Origin: Actinomycetes bacterium
GTDB taxonomy: Bacteria; Actinomycetota; Acidimicrobiia; Acidimicrobiales; Bog-793
Direction: 5' to 3'
Assembly: GCA_021809425.1 (NCBI GenBank)
Contig: JAKBAA010000031.1
Span: forward strand, 1-36,049
Length of the DNA stretch: 36,049 nt
Position 1 is the stretch's first letter. Each line of letters starts with the position of its first letter. The position numbers and the translations under genes are program-made. This document shows positions 29,051-36,049 of this stretch, piece by piece. The notes below the pieces were generated by a model that was given only the letters and a program-made list of their open reading frames with translations, was not told the origin of the DNA and ran no database searches.

Positions 29051-30256
29051 TCACGTGGGCGCTTGACGGCGTGACCCCGGTCGACCGGTCGATGGCGGCG
29101 GTCGGTCGGCGCCGTACTCGAGCGCGAACAGGGTGGCGTCGTCGTTGACCCGCCCACCTCGGTGGAGGCGGAAGCGGGCCGCCACCACGCCGAGTGCCCG
29201 GTCGAGCGAGGTGGCTGCCTGCAGGGCGGCGGACTCGGCGACCACGTCGAAGAACCGCCCGTCGGCGTCCCGGCATTCCGACACGCCGTCGGTGAACAGC
29301 AGGAGCCGGCCGCCCGGCGCCAGCCCGGTCACCTGGGCAGTGGGCGTCACCCCGAGGCCGAGCGGGACGCACCGCTCGGTCGGGCGGACCAGGTGGACGC
29401 CGTCGGGTGCGACGGCCACGGGATCCGGGTGCCCGCAGTTGACGTAGTCGATCTGCCCGTCGGGCGACAGCTGGAGGACGATCGCCGTCACGAAGTCGCT
29501 CGGCGCCGCCACGTCGCCCAGCCGGTGGTCGAGCGCCAGGGCGATCGCCCGCAGGTCGCGCTCGGTCCGCGCGAGCTCGCCGAAGCTGCCGAGGATCGCC
29601 ACGGAGAGGTGCACCACGGGCAGTCCGCTCCCGCGACCGTCCCCGATGATCAGACGGGGCCCGAAGTCGGTCTCGGCGACGGCGTAGAAGTCGCCGCCGA
29701 GCCGGGCGGCCGAGTCGGCCGGGAAGTAGCGGGCGCTGAACGAGTAGTTGCCGATCCCGGCCGGAGGCTCCGGCTGCACCGCCACCTGGACCACCCGGGC
29801 GGCCGACGCGAGCCGGGCGACGCGCTCGGCGAGCAGCTTGCGCTGCAGGGTGAGCCCGACGGCGACCAGGCCGGAAATGGTGGTCAGGCCGGCCAGGATG
29901 GCAAGAGCCGCGGGCGACGCCGGCGGGGAGCGCTCGACCGTCCCCGCCCAGACGATCGCCGCGACGGCAGCGCCGGCAACCCCGGTCGTCGCCGCCGGAC
30001 CGGCCACGAGCGAGGTGCCGATCGGCGCCGCGGCGATCGCCCCGAGCGCCCCGACCCAGTGGGCCCCCACGCGGGCAGCGATGGCGACGGCGATCGTCGC
30101 CAGCCCGAGCGCCAGGCCGACCAGGTTGCGCGCCGGCGACGGATGGGCGAGCCCCAGCAGGCCCCGCTGGCCGGGAGCCCCGAGGTGGTCGCCCGACGGC
30201 GTGGCGCTCGCCGCCGGTCGGCCCCGCTCCCACCTGCCCCCCCGCCAACCGCTCAC
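29051..30256 (-). CDS. Membrane-anchored SpoIIE/PP2C-type serine phosphatase
   Basis: A 401-residue protein. The N-terminal third has several hydrophobic helices (NLVGLALGLATIAVAIAARV and three more up to about residue 135), then a short signalling helix. The C-terminal domain is a PPM/SpoIIE phosphatase: RLGGDFYAV, IGDGRGSGLPVV, LLFTDGVSE and NDDATLFAL carry the metal-binding aspartates. Such enzymes dephosphorylate anti-anti-sigma proteins in partner-switch pathways. No sensor domain other than the membrane part is seen. GTG 30256 has CATGGT six bases upstream; TTG 30292 would extend it by 12 residues. Confidence 0.86.
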   Translation of the reverse strand: MSGWRGGRWERGRPAASATPSGDHLGAPGQRGLLGLAHPSPARNLVGLALGLATIAVAIAARVGAHWVGALGAIAAAPIGTSLVAGPAATTGVAGAAVAAIVWAGTVERSPPASPAALAILAGLTTISGLVAVGLTLQRKLLAERVARLASAARVVQVAVQPEPPAGIGNYSFSARYFPADSAARLGGDFYAVAETDFGPRLIIGDGRGSGLPVVHLSVAILGSFGELARTERDLRAIALALDHRLGDVAAPSDFVTAIVLQLSPDGQIDYVNCGHPDPVAVAPDGVHLVRPTERCVPLGLGVTPTAQVTGLAPGGRLLLFTDGVSECRDADGRFFDVVAESAALQAATSLDRALGVVAARFRLHRGGRVNDDATLFALEYGADRPPPSTGRPGSRRQAPT

Positions 30257-30318
30257 CGTGCGACCATGCCCCGCGCGCCGGCCGGAGGACAAGGGGCGAC
30301 TGGCCCCGTCTTGCCCGG

Positions 30319-30392
30319 CGCCCCCGGCAGGACTCGAACCTGCGACCGTCTGCTTAGAAGGCAGCTGCTCTATCCGACTGAGCTACGGGGGC
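30319..30392 (-). tRNA. tRNA-Arg (anticodon TCT)
   Basis: A 74-base cloverleaf with acceptor GCCCCCG / CGGGGGC, anticodon loop CTTCTAA (TCT at 34-36), T arm GCAGG-TTCGAGT-CCTGC and discriminator G. One G-A mismatch closes the anticodon stem. CCA is not encoded. Confidence 0.94.
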
Positions 30393-30441
30393 GGGCGGCG
30401 GCGCCCGTCGCGACGGGCACTCCATGGTCGCACGCGGGGCG

Positions 30442-30769
30442 TCACAGGCGGGGCGGACCGCCGGGCGACCCGGCGAGGCGGGCACCGGTCAGCGGGTCGG
30501 GCCGGGCGGCAAAGCAGCGGTCGAGGGCGGGGTGGCGGAGGTTCGACCGGGCCGCCCCGACCGAGCGGATGCCGTGGCGCTGCGCCATGGCGCTTGTGCC
30601 GAGCCCGTCCCGCTGGGGGAGGACGAACCACGTCCGGTGGGTGCGTATGCAGCGGGCCCGGAGCTCGTCGAGCGCCCGATCGTCGGTACGATCGGTGTCC
30701 TGGGCCTCGACGAAGCGGTGGAGGTCGCCGGGCGTCGGCGTCGGCGTCGGCGTCGGCTTCGGCGGCCAC
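30442..30769 (-). pseudogene. Broken DUF1810 gene with hexanucleotide repeat
   Basis: One minus-strand frame encodes DLHRFVEAQDTDRTDD, then THRTWFVLPQRDGLGTSAMA and QRHGIRSVGAARSNL, a clear DUF1810 pattern. It has no start codon in frame. A GTG at 30769 opens the neighbouring frame and runs into four GACGCC units plus one GAAGCC (30731-30760), where a shift of one base is needed to join the two. The DUF1810 part also stops early, after about 90 of the usual 140 residues. Replication slippage in the repeat is a plausible cause; a sequencing error could explain the frameshift but not the short end. Apart from this relic, I see nothing in 30393-30878. Confidence 0.6.
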
Positions 30770-30878
30770 GCCGGAACGCTACCGCCCGGCAGCGTCGTAC
30801 GCTGGGGTGCGGCACCCGGGGTGGTGGGACCGGCGACGCGGAGACCGGGCGGACTGGCTCCGAGGACAGGAGGGCGGC

Positions 30879-31181
30879 GTGATCATCGTGGCGGGCTCGT
30901 TCGAGATGGACCCGGCAGAGCGCGCCGCATTCCTGGCCGGCAGGACCGAGGTGATGCGCCGCTCTCGCGCCGAGGCGGGCTGCCTCGAGTACACGTTCAG
31001 CGCCGACCCGCTCGACCCGGGGCGCGTCGTGCTGCTGGAGCGTTGGGAGAGCCAGGCGGCGCTCGACGCGCATCTCGTGGTGCTGCGCTCCGGCGGCCCG
31101 GCGGCGGGCGACGACGTCCGGCCGACGGCGCAGGAGATCGCCGTGTACGAGATCGCCGCCGTGCGCCGGCTGGGCGGCTGA
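30879..31181 (+). CDS. Antibiotic biosynthesis monooxygenase (ABM) family protein
   Basis: A 100-residue ferredoxin-like dimeric alpha/beta-barrel protein. Signature parts are IIVAGSFEMDPAERAAFLAG, SRAEAGCLEYTFSADP and RVVLLERWESQAALDAHL. Members include small quinone-forming monooxygenases and many proteins of unknown substrate. GTG 30879 has GGAGGG seven bases upstream. The CYTH-CHAD gene starts five bases after its stop, so the two form an operon, although no functional link is obvious. Confidence 0.85.
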   Translation: MIIVAGSFEMDPAERAAFLAGRTEVMRRSRAEAGCLEYTFSADPLDPGRVVLLERWESQAALDAHLVVLRSGGPAAGDDVRPTAQEIAVYEIAAVRRLGG

Positions 31182-31186
31182 CGGCG

Positions 31187-32656
31187 GTGCAAGAGCGCGA
31201 GCGCAAGTTCGCCGTGGCGGCGGAGGTGACGACGGCCGCGGTCGCGGCAGCGCTCGCCGGCGAGCATGCGCCGCCGCCGGCGGCCGTCCCGGCGGTGCTG
31301 CTCGCCACGTACTTCGACACGGGCCGGCTCGACCTGGCCGGCGCGGGCATCACGCTGCGCCGCCGCGAGGGCGGGTCCGATGCGGGATGGCACCTGAAGC
31401 TGCCGGCCTCGAAGGACGAGCGGACCGAGTACTGGCTGCCGCTCTCCGCCGGCAGTGGGCCGGAGGTGCCCGCCGACCTCGCCGAGATGGTCGGCGGGCA
31501 GGCCGGTGGCCGGCGGCTGCGCCCGGTGGCGCAGCTGCGCACGTTCCGCACCACCGTCCAGCTGCCCGGGGCCGGGGCCGGGGCGGCGACGGTCGCCGAG
31601 CTCGCCGACGACCGGGTCGTGGCCGTGCGACGGCGGGACGGCGCCCTCGTCGCCTGGCGGGAGCTCGAGATCGAGGCTCGCCGGGGCGGAGAGAGTGGCC
31701 TGGACGACCTCGAGCGGCGGCTCGCCGAGCTGGGCGCCGTCCGCTCGCCGTTCCCGTCGAAGCTGGCCCGCGTCCTGGCCGCGCCGGCACCTCCGGAGGT
31801 CGACGCCGATCCGGTCGTCGCCCGCCTTGCCGCGCAGGTGGCCACCGTGATCGCCGGGGAGGGGGCGGTGCGCCGGGGCGACGACGAGGCGCTCCACGAC
31901 GTCCGGGTGGCGGTCCGCCGGCTCCGCTCCTGCCTGCGCAGCTTCGAGGACGCCTTCGCCGAGGGGGCGACCTCGCCGCTCGTCGCCGACCTGCGGGAGA
32001 TCGGCCAGGTGCTCGGTGGCGCCAGGGACGCCGACGTCCTCGCCGCCCGCCTGGAGGAGGCGCTCGAGACGGTCCCTGCCAGCGACGTCCTCGGCCCGGT
32101 CCGGGCCGTCCTGCGGGCGCGTGCGGCGCGGACGTCCGCGGCCGCCGGGCACGCCCTCGACGCGCTGATCGACGGGGCGCACTTCGCCGACGTGCTCGAG
32201 GCGCTCGTCGCCTTCGTAGCGGCGCCGCCCTTCGCCGCCCAGCGCCGCGGCCGGCGGTACTACGCGGCACGCCTCGCCCACGAGCACCGGCGGGTCGCCC
32301 GCGCCGTGGCGGCCGCCGAGGACCTCGAGGGCAGCGCACGTGAGGGGGCGCTCCACGAGGTCCGCAAGGCGGCCAAGCGGGCCCGCTACGCGGCCGAGAC
32401 GGTCGAGCCGGCCCTCGGCGCGCCGGCTCGTCGCGCCGCCGAGCGCTACAGCGAGCTCCAGGATGCCCTCGGTGCATACCACGACGCCGTGGTCGCCCGG
32501 GCGGTCCTTCGCGAGGAGGGCGCACGTGCCGGCGTCCGGCCGGGGGAGAACGGGTTCACCTTCGGCCTGCTCCACGCGCTCGAGGACGGCCGCGCCGCCG
32601 CCGCCGAGCGCCGCTTCGTCACCCGTTGGCGCCGCGCCCGCCGTGCGCTCTCCTGA
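31187..32656 (+). CDS. CYTH and CHAD domain protein (polyphosphate-related)
   Basis: A 489-residue protein. The CYTH domain (about 1-200) begins with the ExExK motif at E3-R-E5-R-K7 and has ATYFDT, ITLRRREGG, WHLKLPA and WRELEIEA along the tunnel fold. The CHAD domain (about 215-485) has the two histidine helices, ALHDVRVAVRRLRSCLR and ALHEVRKAAKRARYA. CYTH enzymes hydrolyse triphosphates, and CHAD domains bind polyphosphate, so a role in inorganic polyphosphate or triphosphate metabolism is likely. The GTG start follows the ABM stop closely. Confidence 0.92.
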   Translation: MQERERKFAVAAEVTTAAVAAALAGEHAPPPAAVPAVLLATYFDTGRLDLAGAGITLRRREGGSDAGWHLKLPASKDERTEYWLPLSAGSGPEVPADLAEMVGGQAGGRRLRPVAQLRTFRTTVQLPGAGAGAATVAELADDRVVAVRRRDGALVAWRELEIEARRGGESGLDDLERRLAELGAVRSPFPSKLARVLAAPAPPEVDADPVVARLAAQVATVIAGEGAVRRGDDEALHDVRVAVRRLRSCLRSFEDAFAEGATSPLVADLREIGQVLGGARDADVLAARLEEALETVPASDVLGPVRAVLRARAARTSAAAGHALDALIDGAHFADVLEALVAFVAAPPFAAQRRGRRYYAARLAHEHRRVARAVAAAEDLEGSAREGALHEVRKAAKRARYAAETVEPALGAPARRAAERYSELQDALGAYHDAVVARAVLREEGARAGVRPGENGFTFGLLHALEDGRAAAAERRFVTRWRRARRALS

Positions 32657-32694
32657 GCGACGGCCGGCGGTCGCCCCGAACAGGAGGGCTGCCG

Positions 32695-33285
32695 ATGGGC
32701 ACCGCTGAGGACCGAAGCGCTATCCGCGAGCTCGTCGAGGCGTGGGCCGTGTGGCGCGACGCCGGCGACTGGGACCGGTTCCGCACCTGCTGGCACGACG
32801 GTGGTCGCATGATGGCCACCTGGTTCCAGGGCACCTTCGACGAGTTCATCGACGTGAGCCGGGCCGGCTTCGAGCGGGGCGTGCGCATCCTGCACTTTCT
32901 CGGCGGCAGCGTGGTCGACGTCGCCGGCGACCGGGCGGTGGCCCAGACGAAGATGACCATCAGCCAGCGGGCGCCGGTGCACGAGGTGGTCTGCGACGTC
33001 GTCTGCACCGGCCGGTTCTACGACCTCCTCGAGCGCCGTGACGGCCGGTGGGGGATCGTGCTGCGCCAGCCCATCTACGAGAAGGACCGGATCGACCCGG
33101 TCGACCCGGCCGGCCGCCTCGCCCTCGAGCCGGGCCTCCTCGCCCGCTTCCCCGAGGGCTACCGCCACCTCGCCTACCTCCAGCACCAGATCGGCTACGA
33201 CGTGAAGGACGACATGCCCGGCCTCACCGGCCCCGAGGTCGAGGCGCTCTACGCGCGCGGCGCCGCCTTCCTGGCCGGGCGCTGA
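32695..33285 (+). CDS. NTF2-like (SnoaL-type) protein
   Basis: A 196-residue protein with an N-terminal NTF2-like cone fold: IRELVEAWAVWRDAGDWDRF, CWHDGGRMMATWFQG, FDEFI, and later VAQTKMTISQRAPVHEVVCD and GRFYDLLERRDGRW. The last 60 residues extend beyond the usual domain (PEGYRHLAYLQHQIGYDVK). Related proteins are dehydratases, isomerases or hydroxylating-dioxygenase small subunits; catalytic function here is unknown. ATG 32695 has CAGGAGGG eight bases upstream. It sits between the CYTH-CHAD and NIPSNAP genes. Confidence 0.8.
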   Translation: MGTAEDRSAIRELVEAWAVWRDAGDWDRFRTCWHDGGRMMATWFQGTFDEFIDVSRAGFERGVRILHFLGGSVVDVAGDRAVAQTKMTISQRAPVHEVVCDVVCTGRFYDLLERRDGRWGIVLRQPIYEKDRIDPVDPAGRLALEPGLLARFPEGYRHLAYLQHQIGYDVKDDMPGLTGPEVEALYARGAAFLAGR

Positions 33286-33337
33286 CCGCCGCTCGCTCCC
33301 CGGGCGCCGCCCACGCCGGTCGGGCAAGAATGCCGTC

Positions 33338-33682
33338 ATGACCACACCCCGCACCTTCGAGCTGCGCACCTACCGCTCGGCACCCGGCCGCCTCGACGCG
33401 CTCTCGGCGCGCTTCCGGGACCACACCATGGACCTGTTCGCCCGCCACGGGATCACCGTCGAGGGGTTCTGGCAGGCCCTCGACGCCGACGACCCGGCGA
33501 CCGGGACGCTCGTGTACGTCTGCTCCTACGCGAGCCGCGAGTCGGCAGCGGTGGCCTGGAAGGGCTTCATGGAGGACCCGGTCTGGCAGAAGGCGCGTGC
33601 CGAAAGCGAGGTCGACGGACCGCTCGCCGAGCGGGTCGAGTCGCTCTACGTCACGCCGACCGACTACTCGCCCATGCGCTGA
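33338..33682 (+). CDS. NIPSNAP family protein
   Basis: A 114-residue dimeric alpha/beta-barrel protein with the NIPSNAP pattern: TFELRTYRSAPGRLDALSAR, FRDHTMDLFARHGITVEGFW, then VYVCSYASRESAAVAWKGF and DPVWQKARAES. The family has no settled function in bacteria. AAGAAT (33326-33331) lies exactly six bases before ATG 33338, supporting a leaderless transcript. It converges with the ammonium transporter gene; only 11 bases separate their ends. Confidence 0.85.
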   Translation: MTTPRTFELRTYRSAPGRLDALSARFRDHTMDLFARHGITVEGFWQALDADDPATGTLVYVCSYASRESAAVAWKGFMEDPVWQKARAESEVDGPLAERVESLYVTPTDYSPMR

Positions 33683-33693
33683 GCCGCCGCGGC

Positions 33694-34956
33694 TCAGCCG
33701 GGCTCCCCGCCCGCCGGGATCAGGTGACCGGGTGCGGCCGCGGGGTAGGCGTTCTCGCCGTGCAGGGAGATGTCGAGGCCCTGCTGCTCCTGCTCGGGTG
33801 TCACCCGCAGCCCGACGAAGCGCTGGACCAGGCGGGCGAGCCCGTAGGTGACGGTGAAGCAGTAGGTCGCCGTCACGACGGCCGCCAGCACCTCGACCCC
33901 GAACAGGTGGACCCCCCCGGAGACAAGTCCGGGTGCGCCGCCGTCGAGGGAGCGCGAGGCGAACACCCCGAGCAGCACCATCCCGATCAGGCCGCCGACG
34001 CCGTGGACGGCGAGCACGTCCAGCGAGTCGTCGTAGCGGAACCGGTACTTGAGCTGCACGGCGAGCGGGCAGACGACCCCGGCGACCAACCCGATGAGCA
34101 GGGCCGGCATCGGACCGACGAAGCCGGCGCACGGGGTGATGGCCACCATGCCGGCGACGGCGCCCGACACGGCACCGAGCGCCGTCGTCACCTGGTCCTT
34201 CACCGCCTCGAACAGCACCCACCCGAGCAGGCCGGTGGCGGCGGCGAGCTGGGTGTTGACGAACGCGTGCACCGCCGACCCGTTGGCGGCGAGCGCCGAG
34301 CCGGCGTTGAAGCCGAACCAGCCGAACCACAGGATGCCGGCTCCGAGCACCGTGAGCGGGATCGAGTGCGGCCGCATCGGCTCGCGCGGCCAGCCGCGCC
34401 GGCAACCGAGCACCAGGGCGAGCGCCAGCGAGGAGAACCCCGAGTCGATCTCGACCACCGTCCCGCCGGCGAAGTCCCGGACGCCGAGTTGCGCCAGCCA
34501 GCCGGTCGGGGAGAACACCCAGTGGGCGATCGGCACGTAGACGAGCAACAGCCAGACGACGAGCAGCACGGCGAAGCCGGCCACCCGCATCCGGTCGACG
34601 GCAGCGCCGACGAGCAGCGCCGCCGTGATCACGGCGAACATCATCTGGAAGACCATCACGGCGTCCGGCGACACCGCGAGCGCCGAGAAGCCCGGCAGGC
34701 CGTGGTGGAGCCCGCCGAGGCCGGCGAAGGCCAGGTTGCCGATCACCCGCCCCGCAGACCCGCCCGAGAAGGCCAGCGTGAAGCCCACGACCGCCCACAG
34801 GACGGTGACGATGCCCATGGCGAGGAAGCTCTGGACGAGCACCGACAGCACGTTCTTCGCCCGGACCATCCCCCCGTAGAACAGGGCCAGGCCCGGCGTC
34901 ATGAACAGGACGAGCGCTGCGCTCACGAGTACCCAGGCCGTGTCCCCTGCGTGCAT
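33694..34956 (-). CDS. amt: Ammonium transporter (Amt/MEP/Rh family), variant pore residue
   Basis: A 420-residue protein with about 11 membrane helices. Family segments are MTPGLALFYGGMVRAKNVLS, VYVPIAHWVF, DFAGGTVVEIDSG, GILWFGWFGFNAGSALAAN, GAVAGMVAITPCAGFV and LDVLAVHGVGG. Of the two pore histidines, the second is kept (H318) but the first is glutamate (E169, codon 34452-34450), as in some fungal Mep proteins. The C-terminal tail is short. ATG 34956 follows GGGAGGGG, and TAGGGT (35012-35007) is a likely -10 box. No glnK/glnB gene is adjacent, although amt is usually linked to one. Confidence 0.92.
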   Translation of the reverse strand: MHAGDTAWVLVSAALVLFMTPGLALFYGGMVRAKNVLSVLVQSFLAMGIVTVLWAVVGFTLAFSGGSAGRVIGNLAFAGLGGLHHGLPGFSALAVSPDAVMVFQMMFAVITAALLVGAAVDRMRVAGFAVLLVVWLLLVYVPIAHWVFSPTGWLAQLGVRDFAGGTVVEIDSGFSSLALALVLGCRRGWPREPMRPHSIPLTVLGAGILWFGWFGFNAGSALAANGSAVHAFVNTQLAAATGLLGWVLFEAVKDQVTTALGAVSGAVAGMVAITPCAGFVGPMPALLIGLVAGVVCPLAVQLKYRFRYDDSLDVLAVHGVGGLIGMVLLGVFASRSLDGGAPGLVSGGVHLFGVEVLAAVVTATYCFTVTYGLARLVQRFVGLRVTPEQEQQGLDISLHGENAYPAAAPGHLIPAGGEPG

Positions 34957-35456
34957 CGCCCCTCCCGCCAGTCGAGCCCCCGTCCGCCCGCAGCGCGGGC
35001 CGCCCGACCCTAGCGCTCGCGTCGGCCCAGGCAGGAGCCCCACCGGCTCCGGTCCGGACGAGCACCGGAGTGGCTGCGGTGCGGCCCCGGGAGACCACCG
35101 TCCGGGCGTCACGCACCTGTAACGGACGCTTCGGCGGGCGGCCGGTCGCCGCGGCCGGCAGTGCCACACGCTCCACCGCGCTGCGTGGCGACCACGGGGA
35201 CCAAGCCTGGCACCGCCGTTGCCCCCGGGGCTTCCCCATCGGGCAGGCGGTCCCGCCGGCGGCGTGACCAGCCCGAGCGCCCGCCGCCGGCACGAGCACC
35301 CGCAACAGGTCGCCGGCGACGGGGCAGCCACGCGGGCAGGGACCGGGAGCCGAACGGGCAGTGCCCCTCCGGGCAACCGCCACCGAGGGGCGCTGTTCCT
35401 GCATGGCCAGTGCATGACGAGCCCTGCAATGCCATGCGCATCGGCCATTCCTTGCT
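34957..35456. other. Divergent intergenic region
   Basis: About 500 bases separate amt from the control region of the last gene. Apart from the amt -10 box I see only short GC-rich inverted repeats. I looked for a known riboswitch pattern by eye and did not find one. No protein-like frame is convincing. Confidence 0.5.
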
Positions 35457-35485
35457 GGAACGCCGCCCGACGCCTGCGTTAGGGT
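35457..35485 (+). promoter_or_regulatory. Candidate promoter of the secreted-protein gene
   Basis: GGAAC (35457-35461), 15 bases, then CGTTA (35477-35481) resembles an ECF sigma factor promoter. The overlapping TAGGGT (35480-35485) could instead be a -10 box for the main sigma factor. Either way a leader of about 80 bases results. Confidence 0.35.
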
Positions 35486-35486
35486 T

Positions 35487-35525
35487 CGGGCACCTGGAAC
35501 GGCCTCTGTCGCGGGCACCTGCAAC
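35487..35525 (+). repeat. CGGGCACCTGSAAC direct repeats in the leader
   Basis: CGGGCACCTGGAAC (35487-35500) and CGGGCACCTGCAAC (35512-35525) differ at one base and are 25 bases apart, between the candidate promoter and the ribosome site. They may be regulator sites or part of an RNA structure. Confidence 0.45.
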
Positions 35526-35572
35526 ATGCCCCGGCCTGCGGACACCCAAACCCCTCGCAGGAGGAGCCCCCT

Positions 35573-36049
35573 ATGACGACCCCCCAGCGTTCCGCGCGCC
35601 TGCTCGGTACCGCCCTGCTCGGCACGATCGGGGCCGCTGCTGCCTCGTCGGCCTCGGCCAGCCCTGCCCCGACGCACACCACCGCCACGCACCGTGCTCG
35701 CCGTGCCGACCCGGTGGAGCGCGGGCGCCCGCTGGTCCGGCACCGCACGGCCCACCCTGCGGGCGTGGCCGCAGCAACGGCGGTCACCCGGCTGCTCAGC
35801 TCGGCCACGCGCGGGACGGCCGACGCGGTCGCCTTCGACCTCACCACCTCGGCCCGACGCGTCGCGGCCGCCAGCCGCACCCCCGGCGTCCCGGGCGGCC
35901 GCTCGCCCGCGCCCGGCAACGCCTCGTCGACGGTGCCAACCGGCTCCGCCGCGGCCGCACCGGCCACCGGACCCGCGGCGGCGACGCAGACCGGCTCGAG
36001 CACGGCGGGCGGCGGGGGTGCGGGCGGGGCGGCCTCGAGCGGCGGCGCG
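35573..36049 (+). CDS. Secreted alanine/glycine-rich protein, 3' end outside the window
   Basis: ATG 35573 is preceded by AGGAGGAG (spacing about 7) and the frame stays open to the window edge (159 codons). It begins with a signal peptide: RSAR, a hydrophobic LLGTALLGTIGAAAASSASA core and a likely AxA cleavage site near residue 30. The exported part seen so far is histidine/arginine-rich, then Ala-Ser-Gly-Pro-rich low complexity, typical of linkers before a cell-wall or catalytic domain. What the missing C-terminus contains cannot be known here. Confidence 0.68.
   Translation, partial: MTTPQRSARLLGTALLGTIGAAAASSASASPAPTHTTATHRARRADPVERGRPLVRHRTAHPAGVAAATAVTRLLSSATRGTADAVAFDLTTSARRVAAASRTPGVPGGRSPAPGNASSTVPTGSAAAAPATGPAAATQTGSSTAGGGGAGGAASSGGA

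Noticed and set aside
29162-31186. Upstream extension of the CYTH-CHAD protein by more than 600 residues
   Set aside because: That stretch is antisense to the phosphatase and crosses a tRNA gene; the ExExK motif fixes the true start at 31187.
34957-35572. A ydaO/c-di-AMP riboswitch before the secreted-protein gene
   Set aside because: The expected conserved blocks were not found by eye; only a short direct repeat is seen.
35479-36003. A 174-codon minus-strand open frame at the right edge
   Set aside because: The opposite strand has a good ribosome site, signal peptide and AxA site, so this frame is the shadow.

Overview
The window is a piece of chromosome from a very GC-rich actinobacterium. 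Codon third positions are almost all G or C, GTG starts are common, and many genes appear to be leaderless, with a -10-like hexamer six bases before the start codon. Standalone CtaG proteins, DUF3817, CYTH-CHAD and NIPSNAP proteins fit Actinobacteria, possibly an Acidimicrobiia-type lineage. That placement is inference; no rRNA or marker gene is present.

Left chromosomal part (1-12479). A partial Gfo/Idh/MocA oxidoreductase diverges from a ROK-family regulator. Next come a CocE-type hydrolase coupled to an unrecognised protein, a DUF1697 protein, two CtaG-type membrane proteins, two small membrane proteins, a DEDDh exonuclease, an MFS exporter, a standalone riboflavin kinase, methylglyoxal synthase and an anti-sigma-type ATPase.

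Integrated element (12480-28797, about 16.3 kb). A 36-bp exact direct repeat of the 3' half of tRNA-Lys(CTT) flanks this block. The intact tRNA and its tyrosine integrase sit at the right end, and the displaced tRNA 3' fragment sits at the left end. The left part holds a 681-residue regulator, read as six tandem XRE-like helix-turn-helix domains alternating with about four winged-helix-like modules. It is divergent from an excisionase gene that is translationally coupled to a TOPRIM-ATPase replication protein, and an iteron-like array follows. Then come a wHTH-AAA+ (MoxR/MCM-like) protein, a tyrosine recombinase with a duplicated core-binding domain and a novel tail, a second XerC/D-like recombinase, zinc-ribbon and other small proteins, a Phd/PIN toxin-antitoxin pair, and a zinc-finger protein coupled to the integrase. 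No conjugation, relaxase, capsid or terminase gene is visible. The arrangement (divergent repressor and xis, primase-type Rep, origin-like iterons, tRNA integrase) resembles a phage satellite or an integrative plasmid rather than a conjugative element. The multi-HTH regulator and two homologous hairpin-containing intergenic repeats are the best candidates for something undescribed.

Right chromosomal part (28836-36049). tRNA-His, a membrane SpoIIE/PP2C phosphatase and tRNA-Arg(TCT) come first. They are followed by a broken DUF1810 gene with a hexanucleotide tandem repeat, an ABM monooxygenase-like protein, a CYTH-CHAD protein, an NTF2-like protein, a NIPSNAP protein and an Amt ammonium transporter whose first pore histidine is replaced by glutamate. 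The window ends inside a secreted low-complexity protein.
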